A stretch of DNA of 64,000 bases, from positions 496,001 through 560,000 of the forward strand of contig NZ_JAEQNB010000001.1 in the NCBI RefSeq assembly GCF_016722965.1. The letters run 5' to 3'. Shown piece after piece: positions 24,584-34,564 of the stretch (its first letter is position 1; every line of letters begins with the position of its first letter). Source of the stretch: Tumebacillus amylolyticus (GTDB lineage Bacteria; Bacillota; Bacilli; Tumebacillales; Tumebacillaceae). The notes beneath the pieces are model-generated. The model saw nothing but the letters and a program-made list of their open reading frames with translations, had not been told where the DNA came from and made no database searches. The translations under genes were made by a program, and so were the position numbers.

Positions 24584-25477
24584 GTGTTTAACGTGTCGAA
24601 GAAGGCGGTCGCATTCTCTATGGTAGCAACGCTCGCCGCCGGTCTGATGGTAGGGTGCGGAACTGATTCCAGTGCAGAAGCAACGAAATCCGGTGACGCA
24701 GGTAAAGCCACCGAAACCAAATCCGATCTCTCTGGCAAAATCACCGCATCCGGCTCCACGGCACTGCTGCCGCTCGTCAAGCAAGCAGCGACTGAATTCC
24801 AAGATCAAAATAAATCGGTTACCATCGACGTTTCCGGCGGCGGTTCGGGCACCGGCCTGAAGCAAGTTGCAGAAGGCTCCGTCACCGTCGGGATGTCGGA
24901 CGTCGAATCCGGCAAGGACTACGCAGACAAAGGTCTCGTCGATCACCAAGTCGTCGTCGCACCGTTCGTTCTCGTCACCAACAAGGACGTAAACGTCACC
25001 AACTTGACCAAGGAACAAGCGGGCAAGATCTTCACCGGCGAAATTTCCAACTGGAAAGACGTCGGCGGCAAAGACGAAAAAATCACCATCGTCGGCCGTC
25101 CGGAATCCTCCGGCTCCCGCAAACTGGTCAAAGCACTCGTACTGCCGGCCGACAAAGACTTCGCCAAAGACGCAATCGCACAAGACTCCACCGGCGCAGT
25201 TCGCCAAACCGTTCAACAAACCGCGGGTTCGATCGGCTACATCGACGCTCCGTACATCACGCCGGAGATCAACGTCCTGAAGTTCGAAAACGTCGAATAC
25301 AGCAAAGACAACATCTTCAACGGCACCTACAAACTGTTCGCCTTCGAACACATGTACACCAAAGGCGAGCCGGACAAAGTCACCAAAGCGTTCCTCGACT
25401 ACATCATGTCGGACGCGTTCCAATCCAAAACCGTGGAAGAACTCAAGTTCATCCCGGTCAACAAAATGAAAAAGTAA
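24584..25477 (+). CDS. pstS: Phosphate ABC transporter substrate-binding lipoprotein PstS
   Basis: 297 residues from GTG 24584 (AGGGGGAC upstream). The lipoprotein signal peptide has its lipobox cysteine at LMVGC. The mature part has the PstS hallmarks ITASGSTALLPLV, a VSGGGSGTGL phosphate-binding loop, and GRPESSGSR. It binds inorganic phosphate outside the membrane for PstCAB. The gene heads the operon pstS-pstC-pstA-pstB-phoU and has a Pho box upstream. A stable hairpin separates it from pstC, which would favour higher PstS levels. Confidence 0.96.
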   Translation: MFNVSKKAVAFSMVATLAAGLMVGCGTDSSAEATKSGDAGKATETKSDLSGKITASGSTALLPLVKQAATEFQDQNKSVTIDVSGGGSGTGLKQVAEGSVTVGMSDVESGKDYADKGLVDHQVVVAPFVLVTNKDVNVTNLTKEQAGKIFTGEISNWKDVGGKDEKITIVGRPESSGSRKLVKALVLPADKDFAKDAIAQDSTGAVRQTVQQTAGSIGYIDAPYITPEINVLKFENVEYSKDNIFNGTYKLFAFEHMYTKGEPDKVTKAFLDYIMSDAFQSKTVEELKFIPVNKMKK

Positions 25478-25504
25478 GACCAAACCCTTGGCGCAACCTC
25501 AACC

Positions 25505-25543
25505 GGGGTAGGGACGGTGAACCTTCATCGTCCCTACCCCTTT
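25505..25543 (+). promoter_or_regulatory. Intercistronic hairpin between pstS and pstC
   Basis: Perfect 12-base stem GGGGTAGGGACG / CGTCCCTACCCC with only a short T-run (TTTGTC). It is better explained as a partial terminator or mRNA-stabilising/processing hairpin than as the end of the operon. Confidence 0.7.
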
Positions 25544-25633
25544 GTCAAAAACCAATTGTAAAAATTGTCTAAAATATTCATGAAAATGGGTAAGGGCGCG
25601 AAGCCTGCTACCGATTCACAGGAGGTACTCCGG

Positions 25634-26557
25634 ATGGACATTGCGATCCAAGATACGCCCCAGAACGATCGCTCCTCATCGGCACCGCCGAGTTGGAACA
25701 ACCGCCGCCGTCGGACAGATCGTTTGATGCGCGGGCTGTTCGTCGGCTCTGCTACATTTGTTTCTCTGATTATTTTTTCGATCATCGTGTTTGTCGGCAG
25801 TCAAGGGTTGAAGACGTTCTCCGATGTGAGCCTCTTGCAGTTCCTCTCCTTGGACTGGACTCCCGCTGAGAATAAATTCGGGGCCGGCGTGTTCATCCTC
25901 GGGTCGTTCATCGTCACAGGCCTCGCTCTGGTACTCGCCGTACCGGTGGCTGTAGTAGGCGCCGTATTCATGGCAAAAATCGCACCGAGTTGGATGCGCG
26001 AAATCATGCGCCCGGCGACCGACTTGTTCGTCGGCATCCCGTCGGTCGTCTACGGTCTAGTCGGGTTGACCACGTTCGTCCCGATTGTCGGCAAACTGAC
26101 AGGGACCGCCGGTTTTGGTGTGCTCCCCGCCGCTTTGATTCTCGCGATCATGATCCTCCCGACGATCATCTCCGTCTCCGAAGACGCGATCCGCACGTTG
26201 CCGGGGACGCTGGAAGAAGCGTCCTACGCATTGGGGGCCACGCGCTGGCAGACGATTCGCAAAGTGTTGATCCCGGCCGCGACTCCGGGCATTCTGACGG
26301 GTGTCATCCTCGGCATGGGCCGTGCGATCGGGGAAGCGATGGCCGTTCAGATGGTCATCGGGAACGCGCCGCTGTTGCCCAAAGGTCTCGGCGATCCGAC
26401 TTCCGTCCTGACCACGCAAATTGTAAAAGAGATGCTGAACGCGCCGTTTGGCTCCACGCTCAGCAACTCGCTGTTCCTCATGTCGCTCGTGCTGTTGCTC
26501 GTCTCTCTGTCTCTGATTCTCATCATCCGAATCGTGGCACGCAGGAGGGCTGTCTAA
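25634..26557 (+). CDS. pstC: Phosphate ABC transporter permease PstC
   Basis: ATG 25634 is chosen because AGGAGGT lies 7 bases upstream; an earlier in-frame start at 25565 has no site. 307 residues with a basic cytoplasmic N-terminus and six predicted membrane helices. The permease EAA loop is [27 protein letters not shown] near 193-220. It forms the channel with PstA. The pstA start codon directly follows its stop. Confidence 0.95.
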   Translation: MDIAIQDTPQNDRSSSAPPSWNNRRRRTDRLMRGLFVGSATFVSLIIFSIIVFVGSQGLKTFSDVSLLQFLSLDWTPAENKFGAGVFILGSFIVTGLALVLAVPVAVVGAVFMAKIAPSWMREIMRPATDLFVGIPSVVYGLVGLTTFVPIVGKLTGTAGFGVLPAALILAIMILPTIISVSEDAIRTLPGTLEEASYALGATRWQTIRKVLIPAATPGILTGVILGMGRAIGEAMAVQMVIGNAPLLPKGLGDPTSVLTTQIVKEMLNAPFGSTLSNSLFLMSLVLLLVSLSLILIIRIVARRRAV

Positions 26558-27406
26558 ATGAACTCCAAAGTAACCAACAAACTCGCCACCGGGATGTTCT
26601 GGCTGGTCGGTCTCGGAATTCTCGCGATCCTCGCATGGTTCCTGTGGCACATCTTGAGCGCAGGTCTCCCGCACATCTCGTGGAAGTTTTTAACCAAAAA
26701 GCCGGAGGAAATGCTCGCCGGCGGCGGCATCGGGCCGCAATTGTTCAACTCGTTCTACATCTTGGCACTCTCTCTGCTCTTCTCGATTCCGTTTGGGATC
26801 GGCGCGGGCATCTGGCTGTCTGAATATGCCAAGAAAAACTGGTTCACCTCACTCGTGCGCCTCGCAACGGAAATGCTCGCCTCCGTTCCGTCCATCGTCT
26901 TCGGTCTGTTCGGTCTGCTCGTCTTCGTGACGACGCTGCACATGGGCTACTCGATCATCGGCGGTGCGTTGACGCTCTCGCTGCTCAATCTCCCGGTGCT
27001 CGTGCGCGTCACCGAAGAAACGCTGCGCTCTGTGCCGGACTCGTACCGGGAAGCCTCGCTTGCGCTCGGTTCGACCAAATGGCAGACGATCCGCAAAGTT
27101 CTGCTGCCGACCGCTCTGCCGGGTCTGATCACGGGGATTACGCTCGTCGCGGGCCGTGCGCTTGGAGAATCGGCGATCTTGATCTTCACCGCGGGCGTGT
27201 CCGTTTCGCGCTTCGCCCCGGACCTCAACTTGTTCGCGTCGGGGGAAACCCTGTCGGTCCACCTCTGGTATGTGCGCTCGGAGGGCCTCGTCCCCGATGC
27301 CACCCAGATTGCAGAAGGCACCGCCGCACTGCTGGTCGTCGTAGTCTTGCTCCTCAATTTGCTGATTGCCTTGCCGAGCCGCCTATTAAGGAGGAAATAT
27401 AGATGA
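26558..27406 (+). CDS. pstA: Phosphate ABC transporter permease PstA
   Basis: 282 residues, multi-pass membrane protein. It contains [28 protein letters not shown], the EAA loop that contacts PstB, and a family-typical [12 protein letters not shown] segment. It starts at the base after the pstC stop and ends overlapping pstB by four bases (ATGA), so all three are translationally coupled. Paralogous to PstC but with the PstA-type N-terminus. Confidence 0.95.
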   Translation: MNSKVTNKLATGMFWLVGLGILAILAWFLWHILSAGLPHISWKFLTKKPEEMLAGGGIGPQLFNSFYILALSLLFSIPFGIGAGIWLSEYAKKNWFTSLVRLATEMLASVPSIVFGLFGLLVFVTTLHMGYSIIGGALTLSLLNLPVLVRVTEETLRSVPDSYREASLALGSTKWQTIRKVLLPTALPGLITGITLVAGRALGESAILIFTAGVSVSRFAPDLNLFASGETLSVHLWYVRSEGLVPDATQIAEGTAALLVVVVLLLNLLIALPSRLLRRKYR

Positions 27407-28161
27407 ACAACAACAAGATCCAAGTGCAGAACCTCAACCTGTTCTACGGAGAGAACCAAGCCCTCTACGACATCGACCTCTCGATGGGAGCAGGTTCGAT
27501 CACCGCGTTTATCGGTCCGTCCGGCTGTGGCAAATCCACGCTGCTGCGCACTTTGAACCGCATGAACGACCTCATCGCGGGCGTCAAGATCACAGGCGAC
27601 GTGCTCGTGGACAACCAACAAATTTACAGCGATGACATCGACGTCGTGTCGCTGCGCAAGCGCGTCGGCATGGTCTTCCAGCGACCGAACCCGTTCCCGA
27701 TGTCGATCTACGACAACATCGCATACGGGCCGCGCATTCACGGCATCAAACGCAAGCGCGACCTCGACGAGATCGTGGAAAAATCGCTCAAGCAAGCCGC
27801 GCTCTGGGACGAAGTCAAAGACCGTCTCCACAAATCGGCAATGGGTCTGTCCGGCGGTCAGCAACAACGTCTGTGCATCGCCCGCCTGCTTGCCGTCGAT
27901 CCGGACGTGTTGCTGATGGACGAACCGACGTCCGCGCTCGACCCGATCTCGACCTTGAAAGTCGAAGAACTGACCCAAGAGCTCAAAGACAAGTACACGA
28001 TCATCATCGTCACGCACAACATGCAACAAGCGGCCCGCATCTCGGACACCACCGCGTTTTTCCTGAACGGCGTGATGGTGGAACACGGCGAAACCGACAA
28101 ACTCTTCACCAATCCCGGTGACCAACGCACGGAAGATTACATCACCGGACGATTTGGTTGA
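27403..28161 (+). CDS. pstB: Phosphate ABC transporter ATP-binding protein PstB
   Basis: 252 residues, complete ABC ATPase: Walker [10 protein letters not shown] near 36-44, the Q-loop in [11 protein letters not shown], signature [13 protein letters not shown] near 149, Walker [14 protein letters not shown], and a switch His in VTHNMQQA. The [12 protein letters not shown] stretch is characteristic of PstB among ABC proteins. AAGGAGG lies about 8 bases before the start. It energises phosphate uptake through PstCA. Confidence 0.98.
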   Translation: MNNNKIQVQNLNLFYGENQALYDIDLSMGAGSITAFIGPSGCGKSTLLRTLNRMNDLIAGVKITGDVLVDNQQIYSDDIDVVSLRKRVGMVFQRPNPFPMSIYDNIAYGPRIHGIKRKRDLDEIVEKSLKQAALWDEVKDRLHKSAMGLSGGQQQRLCIARLLAVDPDVLLMDEPTSALDPISTLKVEELTQELKDKYTIIIVTHNMQQAARISDTTAFFLNGVMVEHGETDKLFTNPGDQRTEDYITGRFG

Positions 28162-28178
28162 TAAAGGAGCGTATCTCT

Positions 28179-28838
28179 GTGGACTCTAGAAAAGGATTTC
28201 ACTACGCACTCGATGAACTGCAACACGGCATTTTGAAAATGGGCGTGATGGTCGAAGAAGCGATCTACCTCGCCGTCAAGTCGCTGGCGACCCAGGACCT
28301 GAAAATCGCCGAGAGCGTCATTCAAAACGACAAGCAAATCAACGACCGCATGATCGAGATCGAATCGCTCTGCTTGAAACTCTTGGCGTTGCAGCAACCG
28401 ATGGCGTCCGACCTGCGCGTGATCGGCACGGCGATGAAGATCGTCACCGACTTGGAGCGCATCGGCGACCACGCGGTCGACATCGCCAAAACCACACGCC
28501 GTCTGTCTGGCGAACCGTTGGTCAAACCGCTGGTCGACACGCCGCGCATGGCGGACATGATCAAAGAGATGCTGCACGAAGCGCTGAACGCCTACGTCAA
28601 GCGCGACGTCGAACTGGCGAAGGGACTCGCGGCCAAGGACGACGAAGTCGACGGTCTCTACAAGCAGATCTTCAACGAACTGCAAGAGTTGATGGAAAAC
28701 GACCGCTCCAGCGTCAAGCAAGCGATTATGCTCCTGATGGTCTGCCAGTACCTCGAACGGATCGGAGACCACGCCACGAACATCGGCGAATGGGTTATCT
28801 ACATGGTCAGCGGAGACCGTACGGACTTAAATATCTAA
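28179..28838 (+). CDS. phoU: Phosphate signalling complex protein PhoU
   Basis: GTG 28179 with AAGGAG 9 bases upstream is preferred over TTG 28158, which overlaps pstB. 219 residues, all-helical, with two copies of the PhoU three-helix repeat. Each carries an (A/E)..ERIGDHA.(D/N)I metal-binding motif: LERIGDHAVDIA near 95 and LERIGDHATNIGE near 197. PhoU links Pst transport state to the Pho two-component system and limits phosphate uptake. It is the last gene of the pst operon. Confidence 0.95.
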   Translation: MDSRKGFHYALDELQHGILKMGVMVEEAIYLAVKSLATQDLKIAESVIQNDKQINDRMIEIESLCLKLLALQQPMASDLRVIGTAMKIVTDLERIGDHAVDIAKTTRRLSGEPLVKPLVDTPRMADMIKEMLHEALNAYVKRDVELAKGLAAKDDEVDGLYKQIFNELQELMENDRSSVKQAIMLLMVCQYLERIGDHATNIGEWVIYMVSGDRTDLNI

Positions 28839-28917
28839 GGAGACGGGCAGGACTCCGGCGTCGCCTGCTCGAAATCCAGTACGGGAAACGTGTTGGACGG
28901 AGAGCAGGTGATTTTTT

Positions 28918-31071
28918 ATGGAAACATATGAAGGACGTATCAAGAAGATCACGTTTCAAGCCGAGGACGACGGGTACACGATCGCCACTCTGGTCACCGA
29001 GGGGGAAAAAAGCGTCGTGACCGTGGTCGGCACGATGCCGGGTTTGGTGGCGGGCGACCTCGTCAAAGTGTCGGGGTCTTGGTCGCGCCATGATAAATTC
29101 GGCCCGCAACTGCAAGTGGAGATGTGGGAGAAAGTCATGCCCCAGACGCGTGAAGGCATTCTGAAATACTTGAGTTCCGGACTGGTGAAGGGCATCGGCA
29201 AAGCGACCGCCAAGAAACTGGTGGAGAGCTTCGGTGTGGAGACCCTGCAAGTCTTGGAACGGTTCCCGGAGCGGATCACCGAAGTCGAAGGGATCGGCGA
29301 GAAAAAAGCAGAGCGCATCCTCAAGAGCTTTCGCGAACAACGCGGTGTGCAGACGCTCGTCTACTACCTCGCCTCCAAGGGCGTTCCGACCGGCATCGCC
29401 GCCCGCATCTACAAACGCTACGGCGCAGAATCGGTCGCGATCTTGGAGGAGAACCCCTACCGCCTCGCCGACGAAGTGCCGGGCATCGGCTTCAAGTCGG
29501 CCGACACCCTGGCCCAACAGATCGGCATCCCGCCGCTCGCCCCGTCGCGCTTGAAATTCGGTTTGAAATTTACGTTGATGCAAGCGGCCGATGACGGTGG
29601 ACACGTCTACCTCCCGCTGTCTGAGCTGTTGGAAAAAGGCCTCCACCTGCTCGGCCCCGAAACGGCCCCCCATCTCGCGGCGGCGTTGCAGAGTTTGACG
29701 GAAGAGCGCACAGGCGGCGTCAAAGTGGAGGACGGGCGGGTGTATCTGACCGGCTTTTATTATATGGAAGAAAAGACCGCCGAGCGTCTGCGGATCTTGA
29801 TTGGGTCGGAGGGGATGCTCGACGACGCAGACCCGCAGGTGGTCGAAGCGGTGGAACGCGAAGAAGGCCTCTCGCTCGCCCCGTTGCAACGGGAAGCGGT
29901 CGAGGCCGTTTTATCAAAACGGGTGGTCGTCGTGACCGGGGGACCCGGTACGGGGAAAACGACGACCGTCAAAGCGATGATCGCAGCACTCGCCAAACAG
30001 GGCATTCGTCCCGTGCTCGCCGCGCCGACCGGTCGAGCGGCGAAGCGGATGACGGAGAGCACCGGCGTGGAATCGAAAACGCTGCACCGACTGCTCGAAT
30101 ACGGGCAAGTCGAGGGCGAAGGCTTGAAGTTTCAACGCGACGAGGACAACCGATTGGAAGGCCGCGTGTTCATCGTGGACGAAGCGTCGATGATCGACTT
30201 GTATCTGTTCCATTGCCTCTTGCGAGCGTTGCCGGACGACGCACGGCTTGTGCTGTGCGGAGACATCGACCAATTGCCGAGCGTCGGGGCAGGGCGCGTT
30301 TTGCAAGATGTGATCGATTCAGGCTCCGCGACGGTCGTGCGGTTGCTGACGATCTTCAGACAAGCGGGCGAAAGTTACATCGTCAAAAACGCCCATCGCA
30401 TCAACCAAGGGCAATTGCCGCAGTCGGCGAAAGACTTTTTCTTCGTGGAACAGCGTGCGGTGGAAGATGTGATCGCGTATGTGATCGATCTCGTTACGAG
30501 GCGACTGCCGAAGTATCTGCAGGGCGACCCGCTCGACAACATCCAAGTGCTGGTGCCGATGCGCAAAGGTCCGCTGGGCGTCGATGCGCTCAACGAGCAT
30601 TTGCAAGCGGCGCTCAACCCGCCGTCGCCCGACAAGCGCGAATTCAAACAGTTTCGCGTGGGCGACAAAGTCATGCAGATTCGCAATCATTATCAGAAGG
30701 ACGTGTACAACGGCGATGTCGGACGCATCGTCGAACTCGACCCCGAAGAGGAAGAAGTGACCGTGGAATTCCCCGAGGGCACCGAGTCGCGGCACGTCAC
30801 GTACCAGTCCGGCGAACTCGACCATCTGACGCTTGCGTATGCGGTGTCCGTTCACAAAAGCCAAGGCAGCGAATATCCCTGCGTGGTGTTTCCGGTCGTG
30901 TTCCAACATCGGGTGATGCTGCAGCGCAACCTGCTCTACACAGGCGTGACGCGGGCGAAGCAACTCGTGATGCTGGTCGGAAACAAAGGCGCGTTGCAAT
31001 TCGCGGTACGAAACGCAGACAACCAGCACCGCTATTCAGGTCTGGCTCAACGGATTCAGAGAAACAGCTAA
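28918..31071 (+). CDS. recD2: RecD2-type DNA helicase (SF1B, YrrC-like)
   Basis: 717 residues. The N-terminal OB-like and helix-hairpin-helix region (LVKGIGKATAKKLVESFG, VEGIGEKKAERIL, VPGIGFKSADTLA) is typical of stand-alone RecD2. The helicase core has Walker A VVTGGPGTGKTTT near 338, VDEASMID (Walker B), GDIDQLPSVGAG, TIFRQA and the C-terminal SVHKSQGSEYP motif. RecD2 is a 5'-3' helicase for replication-fork and mismatch-related repair in bacteria without RecBC. It lies between phoU and phoP; the gap to phoP is 19 bases, so co-transcription with phoPR is likely. Confidence 0.95.
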   Translation: METYEGRIKKITFQAEDDGYTIATLVTEGEKSVVTVVGTMPGLVAGDLVKVSGSWSRHDKFGPQLQVEMWEKVMPQTREGILKYLSSGLVKGIGKATAKKLVESFGVETLQVLERFPERITEVEGIGEKKAERILKSFREQRGVQTLVYYLASKGVPTGIAARIYKRYGAESVAILEENPYRLADEVPGIGFKSADTLAQQIGIPPLAPSRLKFGLKFTLMQAADDGGHVYLPLSELLEKGLHLLGPETAPHLAAALQSLTEERTGGVKVEDGRVYLTGFYYMEEKTAERLRILIGSEGMLDDADPQVVEAVEREEGLSLAPLQREAVEAVLSKRVVVVTGGPGTGKTTTVKAMIAALAKQGIRPVLAAPTGRAAKRMTESTGVESKTLHRLLEYGQVEGEGLKFQRDEDNRLEGRVFIVDEASMIDLYLFHCLLRALPDDARLVLCGDIDQLPSVGAGRVLQDVIDSGSATVVRLLTIFRQAGESYIVKNAHRINQGQLPQSAKDFFFVEQRAVEDVIAYVIDLVTRRLPKYLQGDPLDNIQVLVPMRKGPLGVDALNEHLQAALNPPSPDKREFKQFRVGDKVMQIRNHYQKDVYNGDVGRIVELDPEEEEVTVEFPEGTESRHVTYQSGELDHLTLAYAVSVHKSQGSEYPCVVFPVVFQHRVMLQRNLLYTGVTRAKQLVMLVGNKGALQFAVRNADNQHRYSGLAQRIQRNS

Positions 31072-31090
31072 ACATCTAGGAGGTGTCCCC

Positions 31091-31789
31091 ATGGCGGCTT
31101 CCCGCATTCTGGTGGTAGATGACGAAGAATCGATTTCCAAACTGGTGGAGTACAATTTGCAGCAAGCGGGCTTTGAAGTTCAGACGGCCGACACCGGCAC
31201 GCGCGCGTATGAAATTTTGCAAGAGACGCCGCGCCCGGACTTGGTCGTGCTCGACCTGATGCTTCCGGGCATCGGCGGCATGGAACTCTGCCAACGACTG
31301 CGCAAGGAAGGCATCTCCACCCCGATCATCATGCTCACAGCGAAGGAAGACGAAGTCGACCGCATCTTGGGACTGGAAATGGGCGCCGACGACTACGTGA
31401 CCAAGCCGTTCTCGCCCCGCGAACTCGTCGCCCGCGTCAAAGCGGTCCTGCGCCGTGCGAACGAAGACAGCACCGAAGAGGAAGGCGTGTACAACTGCGG
31501 CGACATCATCCTCGACGTGAACCGCTATGAAGTTTCGATTCGCGGCGACCGTGTCGATCTGACTCCGCGGGAGTTTGAACTGCTCCACTTCCTCGCCAAG
31601 CACACCGGACGCGTGATGAGCCGCGACCATCTGCTGGACAAAGTCTGGGGCTATGAGTTTGCCGGGGACACCCGCATCGTCGATGTTCACATCTCGCACT
31701 TGCGAGACAAGTTGGAGCGCGACCCGAAACAGCCGGAGTACATCAAAACCGTGCGCGGTGTCGGCTACAAACTCGTCCGAAGCGAATGA
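31091..31789 (+). CDS. phoP: OmpR-family response regulator PhoP
   Basis: 232 residues. Receiver domain with VDDEE, phosphoacceptor Asp55 (LDLMLPG), and Lys in TKPFSPREL. A winged-helix DNA-binding domain covers about 130-230, with LTPREFELLHFLAKHTGRVMSRDHLLDKVWGYEF, DVHISHLRDKLE and IKTVRGVGYKL. AGGAGG is 8 bases before the ATG. It overlaps the kinase gene by four bases. OmpR-family regulators look alike, so the PhoP name rests on the neighbouring pst operon and kinase; ResD/WalR-like functions are less likely here. Confidence 0.85.
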   Translation: MAASRILVVDDEESISKLVEYNLQQAGFEVQTADTGTRAYEILQETPRPDLVVLDLMLPGIGGMELCQRLRKEGISTPIIMLTAKEDEVDRILGLEMGADDYVTKPFSPRELVARVKAVLRRANEDSTEEEGVYNCGDIILDVNRYEVSIRGDRVDLTPREFELLHFLAKHTGRVMSRDHLLDKVWGYEFAGDTRIVDVHISHLRDKLERDPKQPEYIKTVRGVGYKLVRSE

Positions 31790-33582
31790 GGAAGCTGCGG
31801 GGAATTCGCGGTCGGATCGTCCTGACCTACGTGGTCTTGATCGGGTTGGCCCTCTCGGTCTTCGGGGTGTACACCCTGCAATTTATCGAAAAAATGTACA
31901 TGGACTCCATGCAAGATCGCGTCAAAGAAGAAACCTCGCTGCTCGCCAAATGGGTCGTGCCGTATCTGAACGTCAACCAAGACACCCGCACCTTCGAAGA
32001 CTTGCATGACATCGTCTCGCGCACATCGCTTGAAACGGGCGGTCGTGTCACGATTCTCGATACGAAAGGCAATGTGCTGGTCGATTCCCGACTGGACAGC
32101 GATTCCTCCGAGAACCAGTTGCAGTTGCCCGAAGTCTCGGCTGCGGTGCACGGCACGACGGGCACCAACGTGCGCAAGGCACCGTACACGCAATTCAACA
32201 TGTTCTATCTCGCCGTGCCGGTGCTGGATGATGACGGCCCGATTGCGGTCGTGCGCATGGCGGTGCCGCTCGAAGTCGCGCATGATACGCTGACGTGGCT
32301 TTGGGGTCGCATCGGTCTCTCGCTGTTGATCGTCGCCGTGCTGGCCTCGTTGTTCGGGTTGCGATTTGCGCACGGCATCGCCGCGCCGATTGAAGCGATC
32401 ACGAACACCACGCGCAAAATCGCCAAGGGCGCTTTTGACGAACGTATCTACCAGCGCGGACGCGATGAACTCGGCGTCATGGCAGACTCGATCAACGCGA
32501 TGGCGGCACGCCTCTCCGACCAGATCGAAGACCTCACGCAGCAAAAAGGCAAAGTCGAAGGGATTCTCACGCACTTGGTCTCCGGCGTATTCGTCGTGGA
32601 CCGCTCAGGCCGCGTGACGATGGTCAACCCGGCGGCTGAAAAGCTGATCGGGATCAAAGCGGACGACGTGATGCAAAAGTGGCACTGGGAAGCGGGCGGC
32701 AATTTCGGGTTGTCCTCGCTGATCGACGAAGCCATTCTCGTCGGGACGGAGCAGATGAAGGAAGTCACGTTCTTCAAGCCGGTGGAGCGCACCGTCGAAG
32801 TGTACATCTCCCCGATTCAGTCCAACTACAACCGAATCGCGGGGGCGGTCGTGCTGATGCATGACGTGTCGGACTGGCGACGGTTGGAGCGCATGCGAAG
32901 TGAGTTCGTCGCGAACGTCTCCCACGAATTGCGCACACCGATTACGGCGGTCCGCGGATTTGCGGAGACGTTGTTGGACGGGGCGATGGACAACCCGGAG
33001 ATTTCCAAGCAGTTTTTGCAGATCATCCTCGACGAATCGACTCGGCTGACCCGTTTGATCAATGAATTGCTGGAACTTTCCAAGATCGAGTCGGGACATA
33101 TCCAGTTCCACTATGGGCCGGTCGATTTGGTGAAATTGGCGGAGCGCACGGTGTTGCGCTATCGACACCAAGCGGAGCAGGCGGGAGTTACGCTTCGTTT
33201 TGAGATGCCTGCGAGCGGGGTCGAGTTTGAAGCGGACGGAGATCGGGTGTCGCAGGTGTTGATCAACTTGCTTGGCAACGCGATTGCCTACACGCCGTCG
33301 GGCGGGAACGTCACCGTCCATGTCGAGGACGCGGGCGAAGAAGTGTTGATCCAAGTCTGTGACACCGGAATCGGGATTCCCGAGGAAGACCTCCCGCGCT
33401 TGTTTGAGCGCTTCTACCGTGTGGACAAAGCCCGCGCCCGCCGTTCGGGCGGCACAGGGCTCGGCCTCTCGATCGTCAAGCACATCGTCGAAGGGCATCA
33501 CGGACGCGTGGAAGTGAGTTCTCAAGTCGGGTTGGGCAGTCAGTTCAAAGTCTACTTGCCCAAGCAACTCCCGCAACTATAA
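31786..33582 (+). CDS. phoR: Sensor histidine kinase PhoR
   Basis: 598 residues. Two membrane helices (about 9-30 and 170-190) flank an extracytoplasmic sensor domain. Then come HAMP (about 190-245), a PAS domain (about 260-365), HisKA with FVANVSHELRTPITAVRGF, and HATPase with NLLGNAIAYTP, DTGIGIPEEDLPRLFERFYR and GTGLGLSIVK. This is the PhoR domain order of Firmicutes. It starts within the phoP stop (ATGA overlap), so the pair is translationally coupled. It should phosphorylate PhoP when phosphate is scarce. Confidence 0.87.
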   Translation: MRKLRGIRGRIVLTYVVLIGLALSVFGVYTLQFIEKMYMDSMQDRVKEETSLLAKWVVPYLNVNQDTRTFEDLHDIVSRTSLETGGRVTILDTKGNVLVDSRLDSDSSENQLQLPEVSAAVHGTTGTNVRKAPYTQFNMFYLAVPVLDDDGPIAVVRMAVPLEVAHDTLTWLWGRIGLSLLIVAVLASLFGLRFAHGIAAPIEAITNTTRKIAKGAFDERIYQRGRDELGVMADSINAMAARLSDQIEDLTQQKGKVEGILTHLVSGVFVVDRSGRVTMVNPAAEKLIGIKADDVMQKWHWEAGGNFGLSSLIDEAILVGTEQMKEVTFFKPVERTVEVYISPIQSNYNRIAGAVVLMHDVSDWRRLERMRSEFVANVSHELRTPITAVRGFAETLLDGAMDNPEISKQFLQIILDESTRLTRLINELLELSKIESGHIQFHYGPVDLVKLAERTVLRYRHQAEQAGVTLRFEMPASGVEFEADGDRVSQVLINLLGNAIAYTPSGGNVTVHVEDAGEEVLIQVCDTGIGIPEEDLPRLFERFYRVDKARARRSGGTGLGLSIVKHIVEGHHGRVEVSSQVGLGSQFKVYLPKQLPQL

Positions 33583-33583
33583 A

Positions 33584-33623
33584 AACAGCACATCCGCCGA
33601 GGAGCGGACGTGCTGTTTTTTTT
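33584..33623 (+). terminator. Terminator after phoR
   Basis: AACAGCAC.TCCGC / GCGGA.GTGCTGTT stem and a run of T. Confidence 0.9.
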
Positions 33624-33721
33624 CATCCAACTTCCCCTTGGGTGATTTTGCTAAATCGGGTATACTGGATGCACGGATTCGAGAAAGTATGGACTGATTT
33701 TTACATAGGAGGGTTTCTTCC

Positions 33722-34564
33722 ATGAGCAAAATCGCGTTGGTTACAGACAGTGCGGCGTACATGCCGAGCGATATGATTGAGAAGTACGACATCACCGTGG
33801 TTCCGCTGATGGTGAATTTTGGCAATGAAAGTTTCCGCGAGGGTGTGGACATCTCCTCGGATGATTTTTACAAACGACTCGCTTCGGAGAAAGCCCTGCC
33901 GACCACGTCGCAACCGGTCGTGGGCGATCTCGTCGTCGCCTTTGAAAAACTGCTTCAAACGCACGACTCTGTTATCGCCGTCCTGCTTTCCAGCGGACTC
34001 TCGGGAACGGTGAACTCGGCGGAAACCGCCGCTCGCATGGTCGGCGGCGACATCACGGTCATCGATTCCAAGATCACCGCATGGGGACAGGCTCACATGG
34101 TTTTGGAAGTTGCCAAACTTCGCGAGGAAGGTCTGCCCAAGGACGAAATCGTCTCCCGCGTGCTGGAACTGCGCGACCGTGTCGGTGCGTACTTTGTCGT
34201 GGATTCCTTGGAACACTTGCATCGCGGCGGCCGCGTCTCCGGCGTATCGGCGATGCTCGGCTCGCTCCTGCAAGTCAAGCCGGTGCTGCGCGTCAACGAC
34301 GGCAAACTGGAAATGTTCGAAAAAGTTCGTACCCGCAAAAAAGCGCTCGCCCGCGTCATCGAGCTCTTGCAAGAGAAAGTCGGCGAGAACGACAAACTCG
34401 TCGCCTCGATCGTCTATTCGGACGTCAAAGCGGACGGCGAAGCGTTCCTCGCGCAAGTGCAGGAAGCAATCCCGACAGCTGTTCTGGAACTGAGCCAACT
34501 CGGGCCGGTCGTCGGCACGCACGTTGGTCCCGGACTGCTCGCCGTCATCTACGCCGTTCGATGA
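33722..34564 (+). CDS. DegV-family fatty-acid-binding protein
   Basis: 280 residues from ATG 33722 (AGGAGGG upstream). The DegV pattern is present: VTDSAAYMP at the N-terminus, PTTSQP near 60, LLSSGLSGTVNSAE near 88, VIDSK, and HLHRGGRVSG near 165. Members bind a fatty acid and include FakB proteins, which present fatty acids to the kinase FakA for phospholipid synthesis. No FakA gene is nearby. It overlaps comFC by four bases. In Bacillus subtilis a degV-type gene (yviA) also sits just before the comF operon. Confidence 0.93.
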   Translation: MSKIALVTDSAAYMPSDMIEKYDITVVPLMVNFGNESFREGVDISSDDFYKRLASEKALPTTSQPVVGDLVVAFEKLLQTHDSVIAVLLSSGLSGTVNSAETAARMVGGDITVIDSKITAWGQAHMVLEVAKLREEGLPKDEIVSRVLELRDRVGAYFVVDSLEHLHRGGRVSGVSAMLGSLLQVKPVLRVNDGKLEMFEKVRTRKKALARVIELLQEKVGENDKLVASIVYSDVKADGEAFLAQVQEAIPTAVLELSQLGPVVGTHVGPGLLAVIYAVR

